Positions 51,564 through 62,299 of a stretch of DNA of 64,000 bases are shown one piece after another (within the stretch, counting starts at the first letter, position 1; each line of letters begins with the position of its first letter). The stretch is taken from contig NZ_AP012333.1 in assembly GCF_001042675.1 (NCBI RefSeq), positions 1,116,001-1,180,000 of the forward strand. The letters are read 5' to 3'. The DNA comes from Parascardovia denticolens DSM 10105 = JCM 12538 (GTDB lineage Bacteria; Actinomycetota; Actinomycetes; Actinomycetales; Bifidobacteriaceae). Made by a program: the position numbers and the translations under genes. The notes under the pieces were generated by a model. That model saw only the letters and a program-made list of their open reading frames with translations. It was not told the DNA's origin and did not search any database.

Positions 51564-52559
51564 CTAGCCTTGAGCCTGCAGCAGTCGCAGACCCAGGTCG
51601 CGCACAATCCCTTCGACCAAACCATGTTCGCTGACCATCACCTGGTCCACTTCATGCCCGGCTGCGGCCGTATCCTTCCGGATCCGCTTCATGATTTCGG
51701 TCAGGACCAAGGCTCCCCCGCCGATCACATCCAGACGGCCGGGATGGATGACCCCCAACCGTCCCCGCTGATCGCGGGTCATGCGGAGGACCTCGTCGTC
51801 GGCCTCCTCCATTCGGTCGAAGGAGATCACCTGACCGTCGATGGCGTCATGGTCGTATGAAGTCAGGCCGATGGCCACGGAGGCCATGGTGGTGGCGGTC
51901 CCGGAGACCCCGATGAAGGTGCCGGTGGCGGAAAGATCCACTTGCTTGCAAGCCTCGTCAATCGCCTGATCCACATCCTCGGTGGCCGCCTGGATCTCCT
52001 CCTGCCGGGGAGGATCGCTGACCAGATGCCTTTCGGACACCCGGACCGACCCCATATCCATGGAATAGGCCTGCCTGACCTGGTGGTCGGGAGAAGCGAC
52101 CCCATCCCCACCCAGGACCAGTTCGGTGGAACCGCCCCCCAGGTCCATGACCAAGTAAGGGGGCTTATGAAGGGCGGAATCGATGACCGAAGTGGCCCCC
52201 AGGAAGCTGAGCCGGGCCTCTTCGGTGCCCGGAATGACATCCGGCCGGACCATCAGTTTCTTCTGGACGTAGTCCTCGAATTCCCGCCTGTTGCGGGCGT
52301 CACGGGTGGCACTGGTGGCCACGAAGCGGATCCCATCCACCTGATACGGCTCCAGGATCCGGGCGAATTCGTCGATGGCCGCAAAGGTCCGGGCCAGGGC
52401 TTCCGGGCTGAATTCGTGGGTCTTATCCACGTCCTGCCCCAAACGGACGACGCGCATGACGCGGGGGACGATCGCCTCCATCCCTTTCTCGCTCACTGTG
52501 GCGACCATCAATCGGATGGAATTCGTTCCACAATCAATACCGGCAACGGTTACAGCCAT
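51564..52559 (-). CDS. ppx: Exopolyphosphatase / pppGpp phosphatase family protein
   Basis: 331 residues, the short actinobacterial form without the HD domain of E. coli Ppx. Actin-like ATPase fold: phosphate-1 loop AGIDCGTNSIRLMVA (about 6-20), FVATSATRDARNR with the catalytic-region Thr (about 80), EEARLSFLGA (catalytic Glu, about 117), phosphate-2 loop LVMDLGGGSTELVLG (about 142-156) and GVSGTATTMASVAIG. It degrades polyphosphate or pppGpp; which is preferred cannot be told from sequence. It overlaps the DUF501 gene upstream by 10 bases, so the two are translationally coupled. Confidence 0.9.
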   Translation of the reverse strand: MAVTVAGIDCGTNSIRLMVATVSEKGMEAIVPRVMRVVRLGQDVDKTHEFSPEALARTFAAIDEFARILEPYQVDGIRFVATSATRDARNRREFEDYVQKKLMVRPDVIPGTEEARLSFLGATSVIDSALHKPPYLVMDLGGGSTELVLGGDGVASPDHQVRQAYSMDMGSVRVSERHLVSDPPRQEEIQAATEDVDQAIDEACKQVDLSATGTFIGVSGTATTMASVAIGLTSYDHDAIDGQVISFDRMEEADDEVLRMTRDQRGRLGVIHPGRLDVIGGGALVLTEIMKRIRKDTAAAGHEVDQVMVSEHGLVEGIVRDLGLRLLQAQG

Positions 52560-53155
52560 GATTCTCCTTCGTGGGACCGAGCGTCGTCCCGTCCTTGTGG
52601 GCAGCGGCAGACGGCTGGGTCGAATTCATCTTTGACCATGTCCAAAGCCTTGTCTCCTATGGGATTGACTCCCGGGCCCATGGCCAAGGACTGGGCGACC
52701 AAAGCGTGCAGGCATTTGACCCGCTCGGGCATGCCCCCCGCGCTGACCCCTTCGATATGGTCTTCGCTATCCCCCAAACGCAGCGCCAGCTGACGGCGGA
52801 AATCCAGATAGGCCAGATGCGCCCGCCCGTAAGCCGCTTTGGTTTCAAGGTCTGTCCTTACCTGATCGGTCAGGTCGGTCATTATCCCCGAAGCCTCCAG
52901 GCGGGAGATGGCCTTGGTCGCGACTGGAGCGGACAGGTAGAAGGTCGTCGGGAAGGGGATCCCCCCATCCAGAAGAGGACGGGTGACGGTCACCAGGGGC
53001 TGACCGCAGACGCACCGGGCTCCGACGGCCACCATCCCCCGAGGGTAACGGCCCAGTTGGGCTTGGACGGCGGCTATGTCTTCGGCAGAGACGGCGGAGG
53101 ACAAAAGGGCGTCCAACAGGTCGGAATTGTGTTGGTGGAAGGGACTGGGTGTCAT
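52550..53155 (-). CDS. DUF501 family protein
   Basis: 201 residues. Contains the family's Cys-rich start of the core (VGARCVCGQPLVTVTRPLLD, about 45-64), GIPFPTTFYLSAP (about 65-77), a long helix with AAYGRAHLAYLDFRRQLAL, and GGMPERVKCLHALVAQSLAMG with PGVNPIGDKA (about 140-170), which ends the domain. Function is unknown; the gene is conserved in Actinobacteria between the divIC/ftsB-like gene and ppx, as here. Its end overlaps ppx. The C-terminal CRCPQGRDD adds two cysteines. Confidence 0.85.
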   Translation of the reverse strand: MTPSPFHQHNSDLLDALLSSAVSAEDIAAVQAQLGRYPRGMVAVGARCVCGQPLVTVTRPLLDGGIPFPTTFYLSAPVATKAISRLEASGIMTDLTDQVRTDLETKAAYGRAHLAYLDFRRQLALRLGDSEDHIEGVSAGGMPERVKCLHALVAQSLAMGPGVNPIGDKALDMVKDEFDPAVCRCPQGRDDARSHEGESWL

Positions 53156-53239
53156 GGTTTCATTCTACAGGTATCGTTGTTGGTGTCTTTGCTGGTGTTG
53201 TCATCGTCTGTCCTCATCGGCCGATGCCATCAACCACCG

Positions 53240-53815
53240 TCATTGGTACTGCCGGCTTTTCTCCCACTTCTGCTGTTCCTTGTCGGATGAGATGCGTGGG
53301 GAGGTCCCAGATTCACCGCTCTGGTCGGACTTGCCTTTGTCGGCCTTCTGCAAGGAGGAGAACATCTCCTTGTACCAAGGGGGTTTCTGGCCGCTCGTCG
53401 TGTCCTGGCCTTGCGAGGAGGAGGACTCAGAGCCGGTCTTGTTCCGGTGCCGGGAGTTCTTCAAAGTGACGGATTTCTCCCCCGGATAGACGAAGCCCAA
53501 CCTTTCCCGGGCTTGGGTGGTCACGTACGCGTCGTCATCCCAGCGGGAGATGTCGTTCTTCAAGGATTCCTTCCTGGCGATCAGGCTCGCTTCCTGGGCT
53601 TTGAGGCTGTTGAGCTCGCTCGCGTTGCGCATGTAGGTCCCCATGGTCGAGACGAACTGGGCCAAGGCGACGAGGATGATGATGAGGGCGATGAAGAAGG
53701 CGATGGGGCCGTTCTGCTTGATTCCGGAAGCCATCCACCAGGCCGTCCCCCTACCTTTCGGGGAGGTCTTGACGGACTTCTTGGAGGATTTCTGGGAAGG
53801 CATGCGGACGGTCAT
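53240..53815 (-). CDS. FtsB/DivIC-like septum formation protein
   Basis: 191 residues from the ATG at 53815 (or 53803); an upstream in-frame start would lie before the enolase terminator and is rejected. Basic cytoplasmic start, one membrane helix (about 33-55; AFFIALIIILVALAQFVST), short coiled coil (about 60-95; LNSLKAQEASLIARKESLKN) and the family motif YVTTQARERLGFVYPGE (about 98-114). A Ser/Lys-rich tail of about 75 residues follows. It is part of the FtsQ-FtsL-FtsB-like division complex. Same strand and next to eno, DUF501 and ppx, the usual actinobacterial order. Confidence 0.86.
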   Translation of the reverse strand: MTVRMPSQKSSKKSVKTSPKGRGTAWWMASGIKQNGPIAFFIALIIILVALAQFVSTMGTYMRNASELNSLKAQEASLIARKESLKNDISRWDDDAYVTTQARERLGFVYPGEKSVTLKNSRHRNKTGSESSSSQGQDTTSGQKPPWYKEMFSSLQKADKGKSDQSGESGTSPRISSDKEQQKWEKSRQYQ

Positions 53816-53821
53816 AGATAC

Positions 53822-53858
53822 AAAAATACCCGCCACCCTTGAAAGAAAGGATGGCGGG
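53822..53858 (-). terminator. Intrinsic terminator after eno
   Basis: On the minus strand CCCGCCATCC pairs with GGGTGGCGGG (one G.T pair), followed by TATTTTTG. The downstream FtsB-like gene starts within 10 bases of its end. Confidence 0.8.
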
Positions 53859-53958
53859 CGAGGATTCTTTGCAGAATTCATGCTTTGTCGGAATCCGGGC
53901 CTGAGATCAGCCCCAGCGGCTCAGGCGGTCAACAGACCGCGGAAGCCGAAGCAGGAAA

Positions 53959-55263
<1,305 letters not shown>

Positions 55264-55327
55264 TTATTTGTCATTGTGTGAACACTACCAGACTACCTGA
55301 TTTAATGGACGATTCCCCAGATGGGAA

Positions 55328-58300
55328 TCAGGCTTTTTTACCCCTCCAGGTGAGGTCGTCCAGGAGGAGATCCGTCCATTCCAGGACCTGCTTCGAATCC
55401 ATGGGGTCGGAGTCGAAAGAGCCTTGGAAAGAGGTGGGGATGATGAGGGTATGGGTGACCGGGCGGTACTGGACCGTCTTGTAGATCCGCTTCAAACGCA
55501 TCAGGACGGATTCCTGCGGATCCGGGCCGACCACGCGGATGTTCCTGCCTTGGGCGATCAGATCCGTGATCCCCATGGCCTTGGCCCGCGAGCGCAGCCG
55601 GGCGACGGCGAAAAGCAGGTCCAAGGCCTGCGGAGGTTTGCCATAACGGTCGGTCAGCTCGTCCCGGATCTCCTGGAAGTCCTCCTCCCCTTGGGCGGCG
55701 GCCACCTTGCGGTAGACCTCCAGGCGGAGTTTGTCGGAATCGATGTAGGACGGCGGGATGGAGGCCTCCACCGGCAGGTCGACCGTGGTGGCCACGGCGT
55801 CGGTCCGCTCCGACTCCTTGTAGTCCTGGACGGCGTCGGAGACCATCCGCACATAAAGGTCGAAGCCGACTCCTTCGATGTGGCCGGACTGCTCCCCTCC
55901 CAAGAGGTTGCCGGTCCCGCGGATCTCCAAATCCTTCATGGCCACGTCATAGCCGGCCCCCAAGGCCGTGTTTTGGGCGATGGTGGACAGGCGGTCATGG
56001 GCGGTCTGGGTCATGGGCTTGGCCGGATCGTAGAGGAAGTAGGCGTAAGCCCTTTCCCATCCTCGCCCGACCCGGCCCCTAAGCTGATGCAGCTGGGAGA
56101 GGCCGAACCGGTCGGCCCGGTCCACGATGAGGGTGTTGGCGTTGGAGATATCCAGCCCGGTTTCCACGATGGTGGTGCAGACCAGGACGTCGATGTCACG
56201 ATGCCAGAAATCATGGATGATGTTGTCCAGTTGCTTCTCCCCCATCTTGCCGTGGGCCATGCCGATCTTGGCCTCCGGCACCAGGTCCTTGATGTGGGCG
56301 GCCACCTTGGAGATGTCCTGCACCCGGTTGTGGACGAAGAAGACCTGGCCCCCACGCAGAAGCTCGCGGCGGATGGCGGCCACCACTTGGGTGTCTTCGT
56401 AGGCCCCCACATAGGTGAGCACGGGCAGGCGGTCCTCCGGAGGAGTATCCAGGGTGGACATCTCGCGGATTCCGGTGACGGCCATCTCCAGGGTCCGGGG
56501 AATGGGGGTGGCGGACAGGCTGAGCACGTCCACATTGGTGCGCAAGGCTTTCAGGGTCTCTTTGTGTTCCACCCCGAAACGCTGTTCCTCATCGATGATG
56601 ACCAGTCCCAGGTCTTTGAATTTGATCTGGGGATTGAGCAGTTTATGGGTGCCGATGACCAGGTCCACGGACCCGTCCCGCAATCCTTCGATGGTCTCCT
56701 TGTTCTCCGCCGCCGATTGGAAGCGGGACATCATCTTGACCGTGACCGGAAAACCCTCGTACCGGTCGGTGAAAGTCTCGAAATGCTGCTGGGCCAGAAG
56801 AGTGGTCGGCACCAAAACGGCCACCTGTTTGGAGTCCTGGATGGCCTTGAAGGCAGCCCGGACGGCGATCTCGGTCTTGCCGAAGCCCACGTCCCCGCAA
56901 ATGAGCCGGTCCATGGGGATGGGTTTCTCCATGTCCGCCTTGACCTCGTCGATGGTGGTCAGTTGATCGGGGGTCTCCTGGTAGGGGAAGGCCTCTTCCA
57001 GCTCGCGCTGCCAGGGGGTGTCGGGGCTGAAGGCGAAGCCCTGGGTCCGTTGCCGGGCGGCGTAAAGCTTGACCAGGTCCTGGGCGATCTCCTTGACCTT
57101 TTTCCGGGCCTTGGCCTTGGTCTGGGACCAGTCGGAGCCGCCCAGCTTGTTGAGTTTGGGTTCTTCCGCGCCTATGTATTTGCTCACCTGATCCAACTGA
57201 TCGGTGGGGATGTAAAGGCGGTCAGGCGGAGCCCCCCGTTTGGAAGGGGCGTATTCGATGACCAGATACTCGCGGAAGGCCTGGTCGGAAGGGTCATGGC
57301 CGGCAGCGCCCCGAGAGGAGGGGGCCAGACCCCTGATCCTGGTATTGACGGGACGGACGGGACGACGGACCATCTCCACGAAACGGCCGATGCCATGCTG
57401 CTCATGGACGACGAAGTCGCCCTTCTTCAGCTCGACCAGGTCGATGGCCTTGCGCCTGCGTTTGGGGGTTTTGGCCTGGGCGGCCACGGACGAATGGCCG
57501 GTGATGTCCCTTTCCGTCAGGAGGGCCAGATGGGCCTTGTCGTCGATGAATCCGTCGGAAGCGAGGGACAGGCGAAAATCGACCCCGGACACGCCGGTCG
57601 AGGAGATGACTCGCCGCAGGCGGGACAGGGTCCCCCGTGCGGCGGCGGTCACGGCGACGGCGAAGCCGCGCTCGCGCAGTGCCTGGATGCCTGAAGTGGC
57701 TTTGGATTCATCGCCCCGGTACTCATCCGGAGGCACTGCCGCGAGCCGGGCGTGCCCATCCGCGGAAGGGTCCACGCCCAAGCTCGACAAGTCCCAGGTG
57801 GCCGGGTGCGTCAATTCCAAAGACCGGTGCACCTCGGAGAAATCAAGGAAGTTGGACTTGTCGAAGCTGATGGGCGCGCCCGCGCCGTGACCGCTCGCCG
57901 CCACGTGCCAGGATGCGGCCAGGAATTCATTGGCCGTCTTGGTCAGGTCATCGGCCCCCCGGCGGAGCCTTTCCATATCGCAGAACATGATGACGGCCCG
58001 AGGGTCGAAGAGGGAATAAACCGGCATGACGTCATCGATCAAGGCCGGAATCAGCGATTCCATCCCTTCCACAGGGATCCCCTGGGAAATGGATTCCAGC
58101 ATGTCATCGGCGTTGGGAATGGAGCCGACCAAGGCCGCCGCCCTCCTACGGACCTTCTGGTTGAGGGGAATCTCCCGGCAGGCCGGGGCCCAAATCCGTT
58201 CCTGGCCCTGGCCGAAACTCCTTTGGTCGGAAGCGTGGAAAGGCTTGATGCTGTCGATCTCGTCCCCGAAGAAGTCAATGCGGACCGGGTGCGGGGCCGT

Positions 58301-58948
58301 CGGGGGGAAGATGTCGAGGATGCCGCCGCGCAGGGCGAACTCCCCCCTGTCCATGACCAGGTCGGCGCAGGTGTAGGCGTTCTCCACAAGCCGGTCCGCG
58401 GCCTGGGACAGGTCCATCTCCTGACCCACTTGGAAGACCACCGGTTCCATGTCCTGGATTCCCCGGACGACTGGCTGGATGAGGGAGCGGACCGGGACCA
58501 CCACGATCTTCAAAGGCCCGAAAAGGTCGGACCCTTCCACCGGATGGGCCAGGCGGTGGAAGACGGACATGCGTTGGGCCACCGTGTCCGCCCGGGGGGA
58601 AAGACGTTCGTGGGGAAGGGTCTCCCAAGCGGGAATCATGTCCACGTCGGCCGGGTTCCCCCTATACCAGGAGCGGATGGAGCCCACCATGTCTTCGGCG
58701 TCCCTGCCGGAGGGGACGACCATGACCACCGGCCGACCCTCCCCCGTCGCCGCCGCCAGGGCGGGACGAATGCCCAAAGGGGCTCCCACCAAGGACACCC
58801 CCCTGCCGTCATTAACCAGATCGGCGAAAGCCGGATCCTCCCTCAGACCCGGAAGGAAGGAGGAAAGGGAGCCGTCCAGCTTGATTTCAGGCGCGGCGCC
58901 TTGCCCGCCTGCGTCCGCCTTCCTCGTCGCGCTTTTCGTATCAGTCAT
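55328..58948 (-). CDS. mfd: Transcription-repair coupling factor
   Basis: 1206 residues. It removes RNA polymerase stalled at lesions and recruits UvrA. UvrB-like N-terminal region (about 1-350; YRGNPADVDMIPAWETLPHE), CarD-like RNA polymerase interaction domain (about 500-600; LKKGDFVVHEQHGIGRF), RecG-like translocase with Walker A CGDVGFGKTEIAVRAAFKA (about 690), DEEQ box VIIDEEQRFGVEHKE (about 790), motif VI LRGRVGRGWERAYAYF (about 960) and a C-terminal TRCF domain (about 1060-1160). Full length. Its partner uvrB is at 15274. It follows pth by 44 bases on the same strand. Confidence 0.96.
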   Translation of the reverse strand: MTDTKSATRKADAGGQGAAPEIKLDGSLSSFLPGLREDPAFADLVNDGRGVSLVGAPLGIRPALAAATGEGRPVVMVVPSGRDAEDMVGSIRSWYRGNPADVDMIPAWETLPHERLSPRADTVAQRMSVFHRLAHPVEGSDLFGPLKIVVVPVRSLIQPVVRGIQDMEPVVFQVGQEMDLSQAADRLVENAYTCADLVMDRGEFALRGGILDIFPPTAPHPVRIDFFGDEIDSIKPFHASDQRSFGQGQERIWAPACREIPLNQKVRRRAAALVGSIPNADDMLESISQGIPVEGMESLIPALIDDVMPVYSLFDPRAVIMFCDMERLRRGADDLTKTANEFLAASWHVAASGHGAGAPISFDKSNFLDFSEVHRSLELTHPATWDLSSLGVDPSADGHARLAAVPPDEYRGDESKATSGIQALRERGFAVAVTAAARGTLSRLRRVISSTGVSGVDFRLSLASDGFIDDKAHLALLTERDITGHSSVAAQAKTPKRRRKAIDLVELKKGDFVVHEQHGIGRFVEMVRRPVRPVNTRIRGLAPSSRGAAGHDPSDQAFREYLVIEYAPSKRGAPPDRLYIPTDQLDQVSKYIGAEEPKLNKLGGSDWSQTKAKARKKVKEIAQDLVKLYAARQRTQGFAFSPDTPWQRELEEAFPYQETPDQLTTIDEVKADMEKPIPMDRLICGDVGFGKTEIAVRAAFKAIQDSKQVAVLVPTTLLAQQHFETFTDRYEGFPVTVKMMSRFQSAAENKETIEGLRDGSVDLVIGTHKLLNPQIKFKDLGLVIIDEEQRFGVEHKETLKALRTNVDVLSLSATPIPRTLEMAVTGIREMSTLDTPPEDRLPVLTYVGAYEDTQVVAAIRRELLRGGQVFFVHNRVQDISKVAAHIKDLVPEAKIGMAHGKMGEKQLDNIIHDFWHRDIDVLVCTTIVETGLDISNANTLIVDRADRFGLSQLHQLRGRVGRGWERAYAYFLYDPAKPMTQTAHDRLSTIAQNTALGAGYDVAMKDLEIRGTGNLLGGEQSGHIEGVGFDLYVRMVSDAVQDYKESERTDAVATTVDLPVEASIPPSYIDSDKLRLEVYRKVAAAQGEEDFQEIRDELTDRYGKPPQALDLLFAVARLRSRAKAMGITDLIAQGRNIRVVGPDPQESVLMRLKRIYKTVQYRPVTHTLIIPTSFQGSFDSDPMDSKQVLEWTDLLLDDLTWRGKKA

Positions 58949-58992
58949 GTCTGCCGTCTCATCCTATTCATCCGGTCCTTGTTTCCCCGGTC

Positions 58993-59592
58993 TTATTTCC
59001 GCGAATTGTAGCGGGTCTGGGCCTTATCTATCCCTTCGAAGATGATGGTCTCCGCCGCATCCGCCCCATCGGTCAGGAAATCGTCCAATTCCGACTTTTG
59101 GGATCCTTTGAAACCGCCCAATACCCAATCGATGGTCTTGTCATGGGCGGCGGCTCCCCTTTGCGCATGGCCGATGCCCAGGCGGACCCGATAATAGTCC
59201 TGTGTCCCCAAGGACCGGTCGATGGATTTGATGCCGTTATGACCTCCGGCCGAGCCCCCTTGCTTCACCTTGATCCGGCCGAAGTCCAAGTCCATGTCAT
59301 CATGGATGACCACGACGTGGTCCGCCCCGATGCCGTAGTAAGAGCACAGGGAAGCGACGGCGGTCCCGGAATCGTTCATGAAAGTCATCGGCTTGGCAAG
59401 GAAGAACTTGACCGTCCGGCCGGACAGGCTCATGATCCCTTTGCCGGACAGGGCCAGCCCTTTATGGTCGCTCAGGGAGACCGACCACCGCTGGGAAAGG
59501 AGGTCGGCGCACATGAAACCCATGTTGTGCCGGGTGCCTTCGTATTTTTTGCCGGGGTTGCCCAAACCGACGATCAACCAGAAATCCGCCAT
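58993..59592 (-). CDS. pth: Peptidyl-tRNA hydrolase
   Basis: 199 residues, usual length. It releases peptides from drop-off peptidyl-tRNA. VGLGNPGKKYEGTRHNMGFM contains the catalytic His (about 23) and tRNA-binding Asn (about 24); later AKPMTFMNDSG (Asn), VVIHDDMDLDFGRIKVKQGG with the second catalytic Asp (about 97) and SAGGHNGIKSI. Located directly upstream of mfd, an arrangement common in Actinobacteria. Start: weak AGGCGG. Upstream is a 395-base non-coding spacer. Confidence 0.95.
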   Translation of the reverse strand: MADFWLIVGLGNPGKKYEGTRHNMGFMCADLLSQRWSVSLSDHKGLALSGKGIMSLSGRTVKFFLAKPMTFMNDSGTAVASLCSYYGIGADHVVVIHDDMDLDFGRIKVKQGGSAGGHNGIKSIDRSLGTQDYYRVRLGIGHAQRGAAAHDKTIDWVLGGFKGSQKSELDDFLTDGADAAETIIFEGIDKAQTRYNSRK

Positions 59593-59987
59593 ATCCGCCT
59601 ATGCTTTCCGACTCGAATTTTTCCGCACCTCATCTTAACGAACCGGCCCTAAAACCTCGCCGTAAGTCCCATCCCGACCCTCAGAAGAAGGAAGCCCAGC
59701 GGGAGGAAGGGGCCGTTCGGTCATTTTCCCAGCTTATTTTCAGGAAAACGCCGAACAAACATTCAGGAAAGACGTCTTCAATGATAGATACCGGTTCAAT
59801 TAAGAGCTGGTCAAGAGTTTTTACCCCTTGATAATTGAAACCTTTCTTCTCTCTCCTTCTCTTCATAAGCCCGGCCCAACCCGCCGGGCCCTTTTCTTTT
59901 CAGCGCTTGCAGTCATTTTCATCCCTTGCATCCATTTCAGACATCACAGGCATCGCAGCCATTTCATTGTATTCATTGCATCCATCA
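59593..59987. other. Non-coding spacer between pth and the GT4 gene
   Basis: 395 bases. It holds the plus-strand terminator at 59869, a one-mismatch LexA-like CGAACAAACATTC at 59752, and at 59905-59985 degenerate words such as TTGCATCCATTTCA and TTCATTGCATCCATC. An open frame at 59601-59831 has unremarkable basic sequence; I do not call it. Confidence 0.45.
59869..59902 (+). terminator. Orphan intrinsic terminator on the plus strand
   Basis: GCCCGGC pairs with GCCGGGC over a 7-base loop, followed by CCTTTTCTTTTC. No plus-strand gene precedes it: pth and the GT4 gene are both on the minus strand. Read on the minus strand no T tract follows. Confidence 0.6.
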
Positions 59988-61154
59988 CTATCGCGGCCGA
60001 TAAACGGCTTCCAACTGGTCGACCACCGTCCTTACATCGTACCGGGTGATCAGTTTCTCCTGCCAGGAATGGATCTTTCGGGCCCAAACGTCGTCATTGA
60101 GGGCCTTGGCTATGAGCATGGCCAGCTTGTAGGCCCGGTCCGGCGACGTCACGTCGAAGAGGATCTCCTCATTGCCCAGCATGGTGGAATGATAACCCGG
60201 ATTATCCCCGGCCAGGATCACCCCGCTGCCTGCGGCCATGGCCTCGATGAGGACGATGCCGAAGGACTCAGCCGCCTTACTGGGGAAAACGGCCACGTCA
60301 GCCGAAGCCAGATAAGGGGCTTTCTCCTCCTCGTCGATGAAGCCAAGAAAATCCGTGGGAATCTTCAAAGCCGCCGCCCGCTTCTTGCTTTCCTCAAGCA
60401 AGGGCCCTTTGCCGGCGAAGGAAACGTGGATGTCGTCGGGGAAAGACACCTGGTCGGGATGGGCCTGGGCGTATTCGAGGGCGCCCAACAGGAGGACGGC
60501 CCCTTTCCGCTCAACGAAACGACCCAGGAAGACCACATGGTTGCGGTGGTGGACCTGGTCGAAAGGCCGGTCGGGGTCCCGCTCCCCTTCTTCCTCCAAG
60601 CGCTGGCGGACGGCCAGGCAGTCCACCGGGTTGGGGATGACGGTCGCCTGGGCGACCCCTTCGGCCTGGCGGGCGTAGTCGGCGGCCACCGTGGAAACGG
60701 CGATGATCTGGTCGATCTTCCGCCGGCTGGAAGCGTTGAGCCAGCCCAGAATCTTCCCCCCGGCCATGGCCAGGCCGGAATAGGGGGCTATATGGTAAGT
60801 TGCCACGATCCGGGTTCGGGGAGAGACCTTCTTCGCCTGGTCGATGACCCGTCCGGCCATGAAAGGGCTGTAGGGGGCCTGCACATGGAGGACGTCGAAA
60901 TCATAGTGGCGCAAGGTCTGGCGGATCTTCTCCCGGGAAGTGGGCAAGGGGATGCGCATGATGTTCCCGTTGAAGCGCACAGCCACGTTCCGCGAGAAGG
61001 GGACGATCCCGTCCACCGGGTGGGTCGCGGTCTCTCCCACCAGGTAAACCACCTGATGGCCCCGACGAACCAGTTCCCGGCCGACGGTCATGATGTATTG
61101 CTGGACGCCGTCGGGGGCGTCCAGGGAATCATCGAAAACGAAACCTATGCGCAT
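59988..61154 (-). CDS. Family 4 glycosyltransferase (GT-B, mannosyltransferase-like)
   Basis: 388 residues from the ATG at 61154; a GTG three codons earlier (61163) is possible. N-terminal Rossmann half: RIGFVFDDSLDAPDGVQQYI (Gly-rich loop), FDVLHVQAPYSPFMAG, VATYHIAPYSGL. C-terminal half: HHRNHVVFLGRFVERKGAV (Arg and Lys of the diphosphate site, about 205-223), HVSFAGKGPLLEE, FPSKAAESFGIVLIEAMAAG with the E-x7-E motif (about 300-318). It resembles actinobacterial phosphatidylinositol mannosyltransferases and relatives; donor and acceptor are unknown. Last of three minus-strand genes (prolyl peptidase, ychF, GT4), 32 bases after ychF. Confidence 0.85.
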   Translation of the reverse strand: MRIGFVFDDSLDAPDGVQQYIMTVGRELVRRGHQVVYLVGETATHPVDGIVPFSRNVAVRFNGNIMRIPLPTSREKIRQTLRHYDFDVLHVQAPYSPFMAGRVIDQAKKVSPRTRIVATYHIAPYSGLAMAGGKILGWLNASSRRKIDQIIAVSTVAADYARQAEGVAQATVIPNPVDCLAVRQRLEEEGERDPDRPFDQVHHRNHVVFLGRFVERKGAVLLLGALEYAQAHPDQVSFPDDIHVSFAGKGPLLEESKKRAAALKIPTDFLGFIDEEEKAPYLASADVAVFPSKAAESFGIVLIEAMAAGSGVILAGDNPGYHSTMLGNEEILFDVTSPDRAYKLAMLIAKALNDDVWARKIHSWQEKLITRYDVRTVVDQLEAVYRPR

Positions 61155-61186
61155 GAGGACCACTCAACCATCGTCAGGGGCGTCAC

Positions 61187-62272
61187 TCAGACGTTGAACT
61201 TGAATTCGACCACGTCGCCATCCCGCATCACGTAGTCTTTGCCTTCCAGCCGCATCTTGCCTTCCTCCTTCACCTTGGTGTAGGAGCCGGCCGCGACCAG
61301 GTCATCGTAAGAAACGACCTCGGCCTTGATGAAGCCGCGCTCGAAGTCGGTGTGGATGACCCCGGCGGCCTGAGGGGCGGTCCATCCCTTATGAATGGTC
61401 CAGGCCCGCACTTCCTTGACTCCCGCGGTCAGAAAGGTCTGCAGGCCCAGGGTGTCGAACCCAACCCTGGCCAACTGGTCCAGCCCGGATTCCTTCAGAC
61501 CGGCGTCCGCCAGCATCTCCCGGGCATCGGCCTCGTCCAGCTCGGTCAGGTCGGCCTCGAACTGGGCGTTGAGGAAGATGGACTTGGCCGGCGCCACCTG
61601 GGCGGCCAGTTTCCGCTTGAGGTCCTCATCGGTCAGTTCGTCGTCGTCCATGTTGAAAACGTAGATGAAGGGCTTGGCCGTCAAAAGATGAAGATCATAG
61701 ACCGCGTCCTTATCGATCTTGCCTTCGGAAGCGGCTTGGTCGATGGTTTCGCCGGCTTCTAGGATCTGCTGCGCCTGTTTGACGGCGTCGAAATAGGTCT
61801 GCTTGATCTTGCGGCCGCGCAGATCCTTCTCCAACCGGGGAATGGCCTTCTCCACGGTCTGCAGGTCAGCCAGGATCAGCTCGGTATTGATGGTATCGAT
61901 GTCGGAATCGGGATCGACCTTCCCGTTCACATGCACGATGTCATCGTCCTGGAAGACGCGGGCGACTTCGCAGATGGCGTCGGCCTCGCGAATGTTGGCC
62001 AGGAACTGGTTGCCCAGACCTTCGCCTTCGGAAGCCCCCTTGACGATGCCGGCGATATCCACGAAGGTGACGGTGGCGGGCACGATCTTCTCAGTGCCGA
62101 CCAGCTTGGCCAGAACGGCCAAACGGCTGTCGGGCAGGGGGACGATGCCCGTATTGGGCTCGATGGTGGCGAAGGGGTAGTTCTCCGCCAACACGTTGTT
62201 CCTGGTCAAAGCGTTAAAAAGAGTGGACTTGCCAACGTTCGGCAAACCAACGATTCCAATGGTCAAAGACAT
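61187..62272 (-). CDS. ychF: Obg-like P-loop ATPase YchF
   Basis: 361 residues, usual length. G1 [19 protein letters not shown] (about 9-27), G2/G3 region [11 protein letters not shown] and [20 protein letters not shown] (about 68-87), G4-like [14 protein letters not shown] (the NxxE/N change that gives ATP preference), a helical insertion (about 120-190) and a C-terminal TGS domain with [20 protein letters not shown] and DVVEFKFNV. YchF binds ribosomes and catalase and is a negative regulator in oxidative stress; its exact role is unclear. It begins 27 bases after the prolyl peptidase stop on the same strand. Confidence 0.95.
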   Translation of the reverse strand: MSLTIGIVGLPNVGKSTLFNALTRNNVLAENYPFATIEPNTGIVPLPDSRLAVLAKLVGTEKIVPATVTFVDIAGIVKGASEGEGLGNQFLANIREADAICEVARVFQDDDIVHVNGKVDPDSDIDTINTELILADLQTVEKAIPRLEKDLRGRKIKQTYFDAVKQAQQILEAGETIDQAASEGKIDKDAVYDLHLLTAKPFIYVFNMDDDELTDEDLKRKLAAQVAPAKSIFLNAQFEADLTELDEADAREMLADAGLKESGLDQLARVGFDTLGLQTFLTAGVKEVRAWTIHKGWTAPQAAGVIHTDFERGFIKAEVVSYDDLVAAGSYTKVKEEGKMRLEGKDYVMRDGDVVEFKFNV

Positions 62273-62299
62273 GAGTCCCAGTGTAGAAAGAAGCTATGA

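Noticed and set aside
55424-57694. 756-codon open frame on the plus strand
   Set aside because: Antisense to mfd, which has all its motifs; the translation is Gly/Asp/His-rich and typical of a shadow frame.
59601-59831. 76-codon open frame in the pth/GT4 spacer
   Set aside because: No ribosome site and no recognisable sequence; the terminator downstream could equally serve a non-coding RNA.
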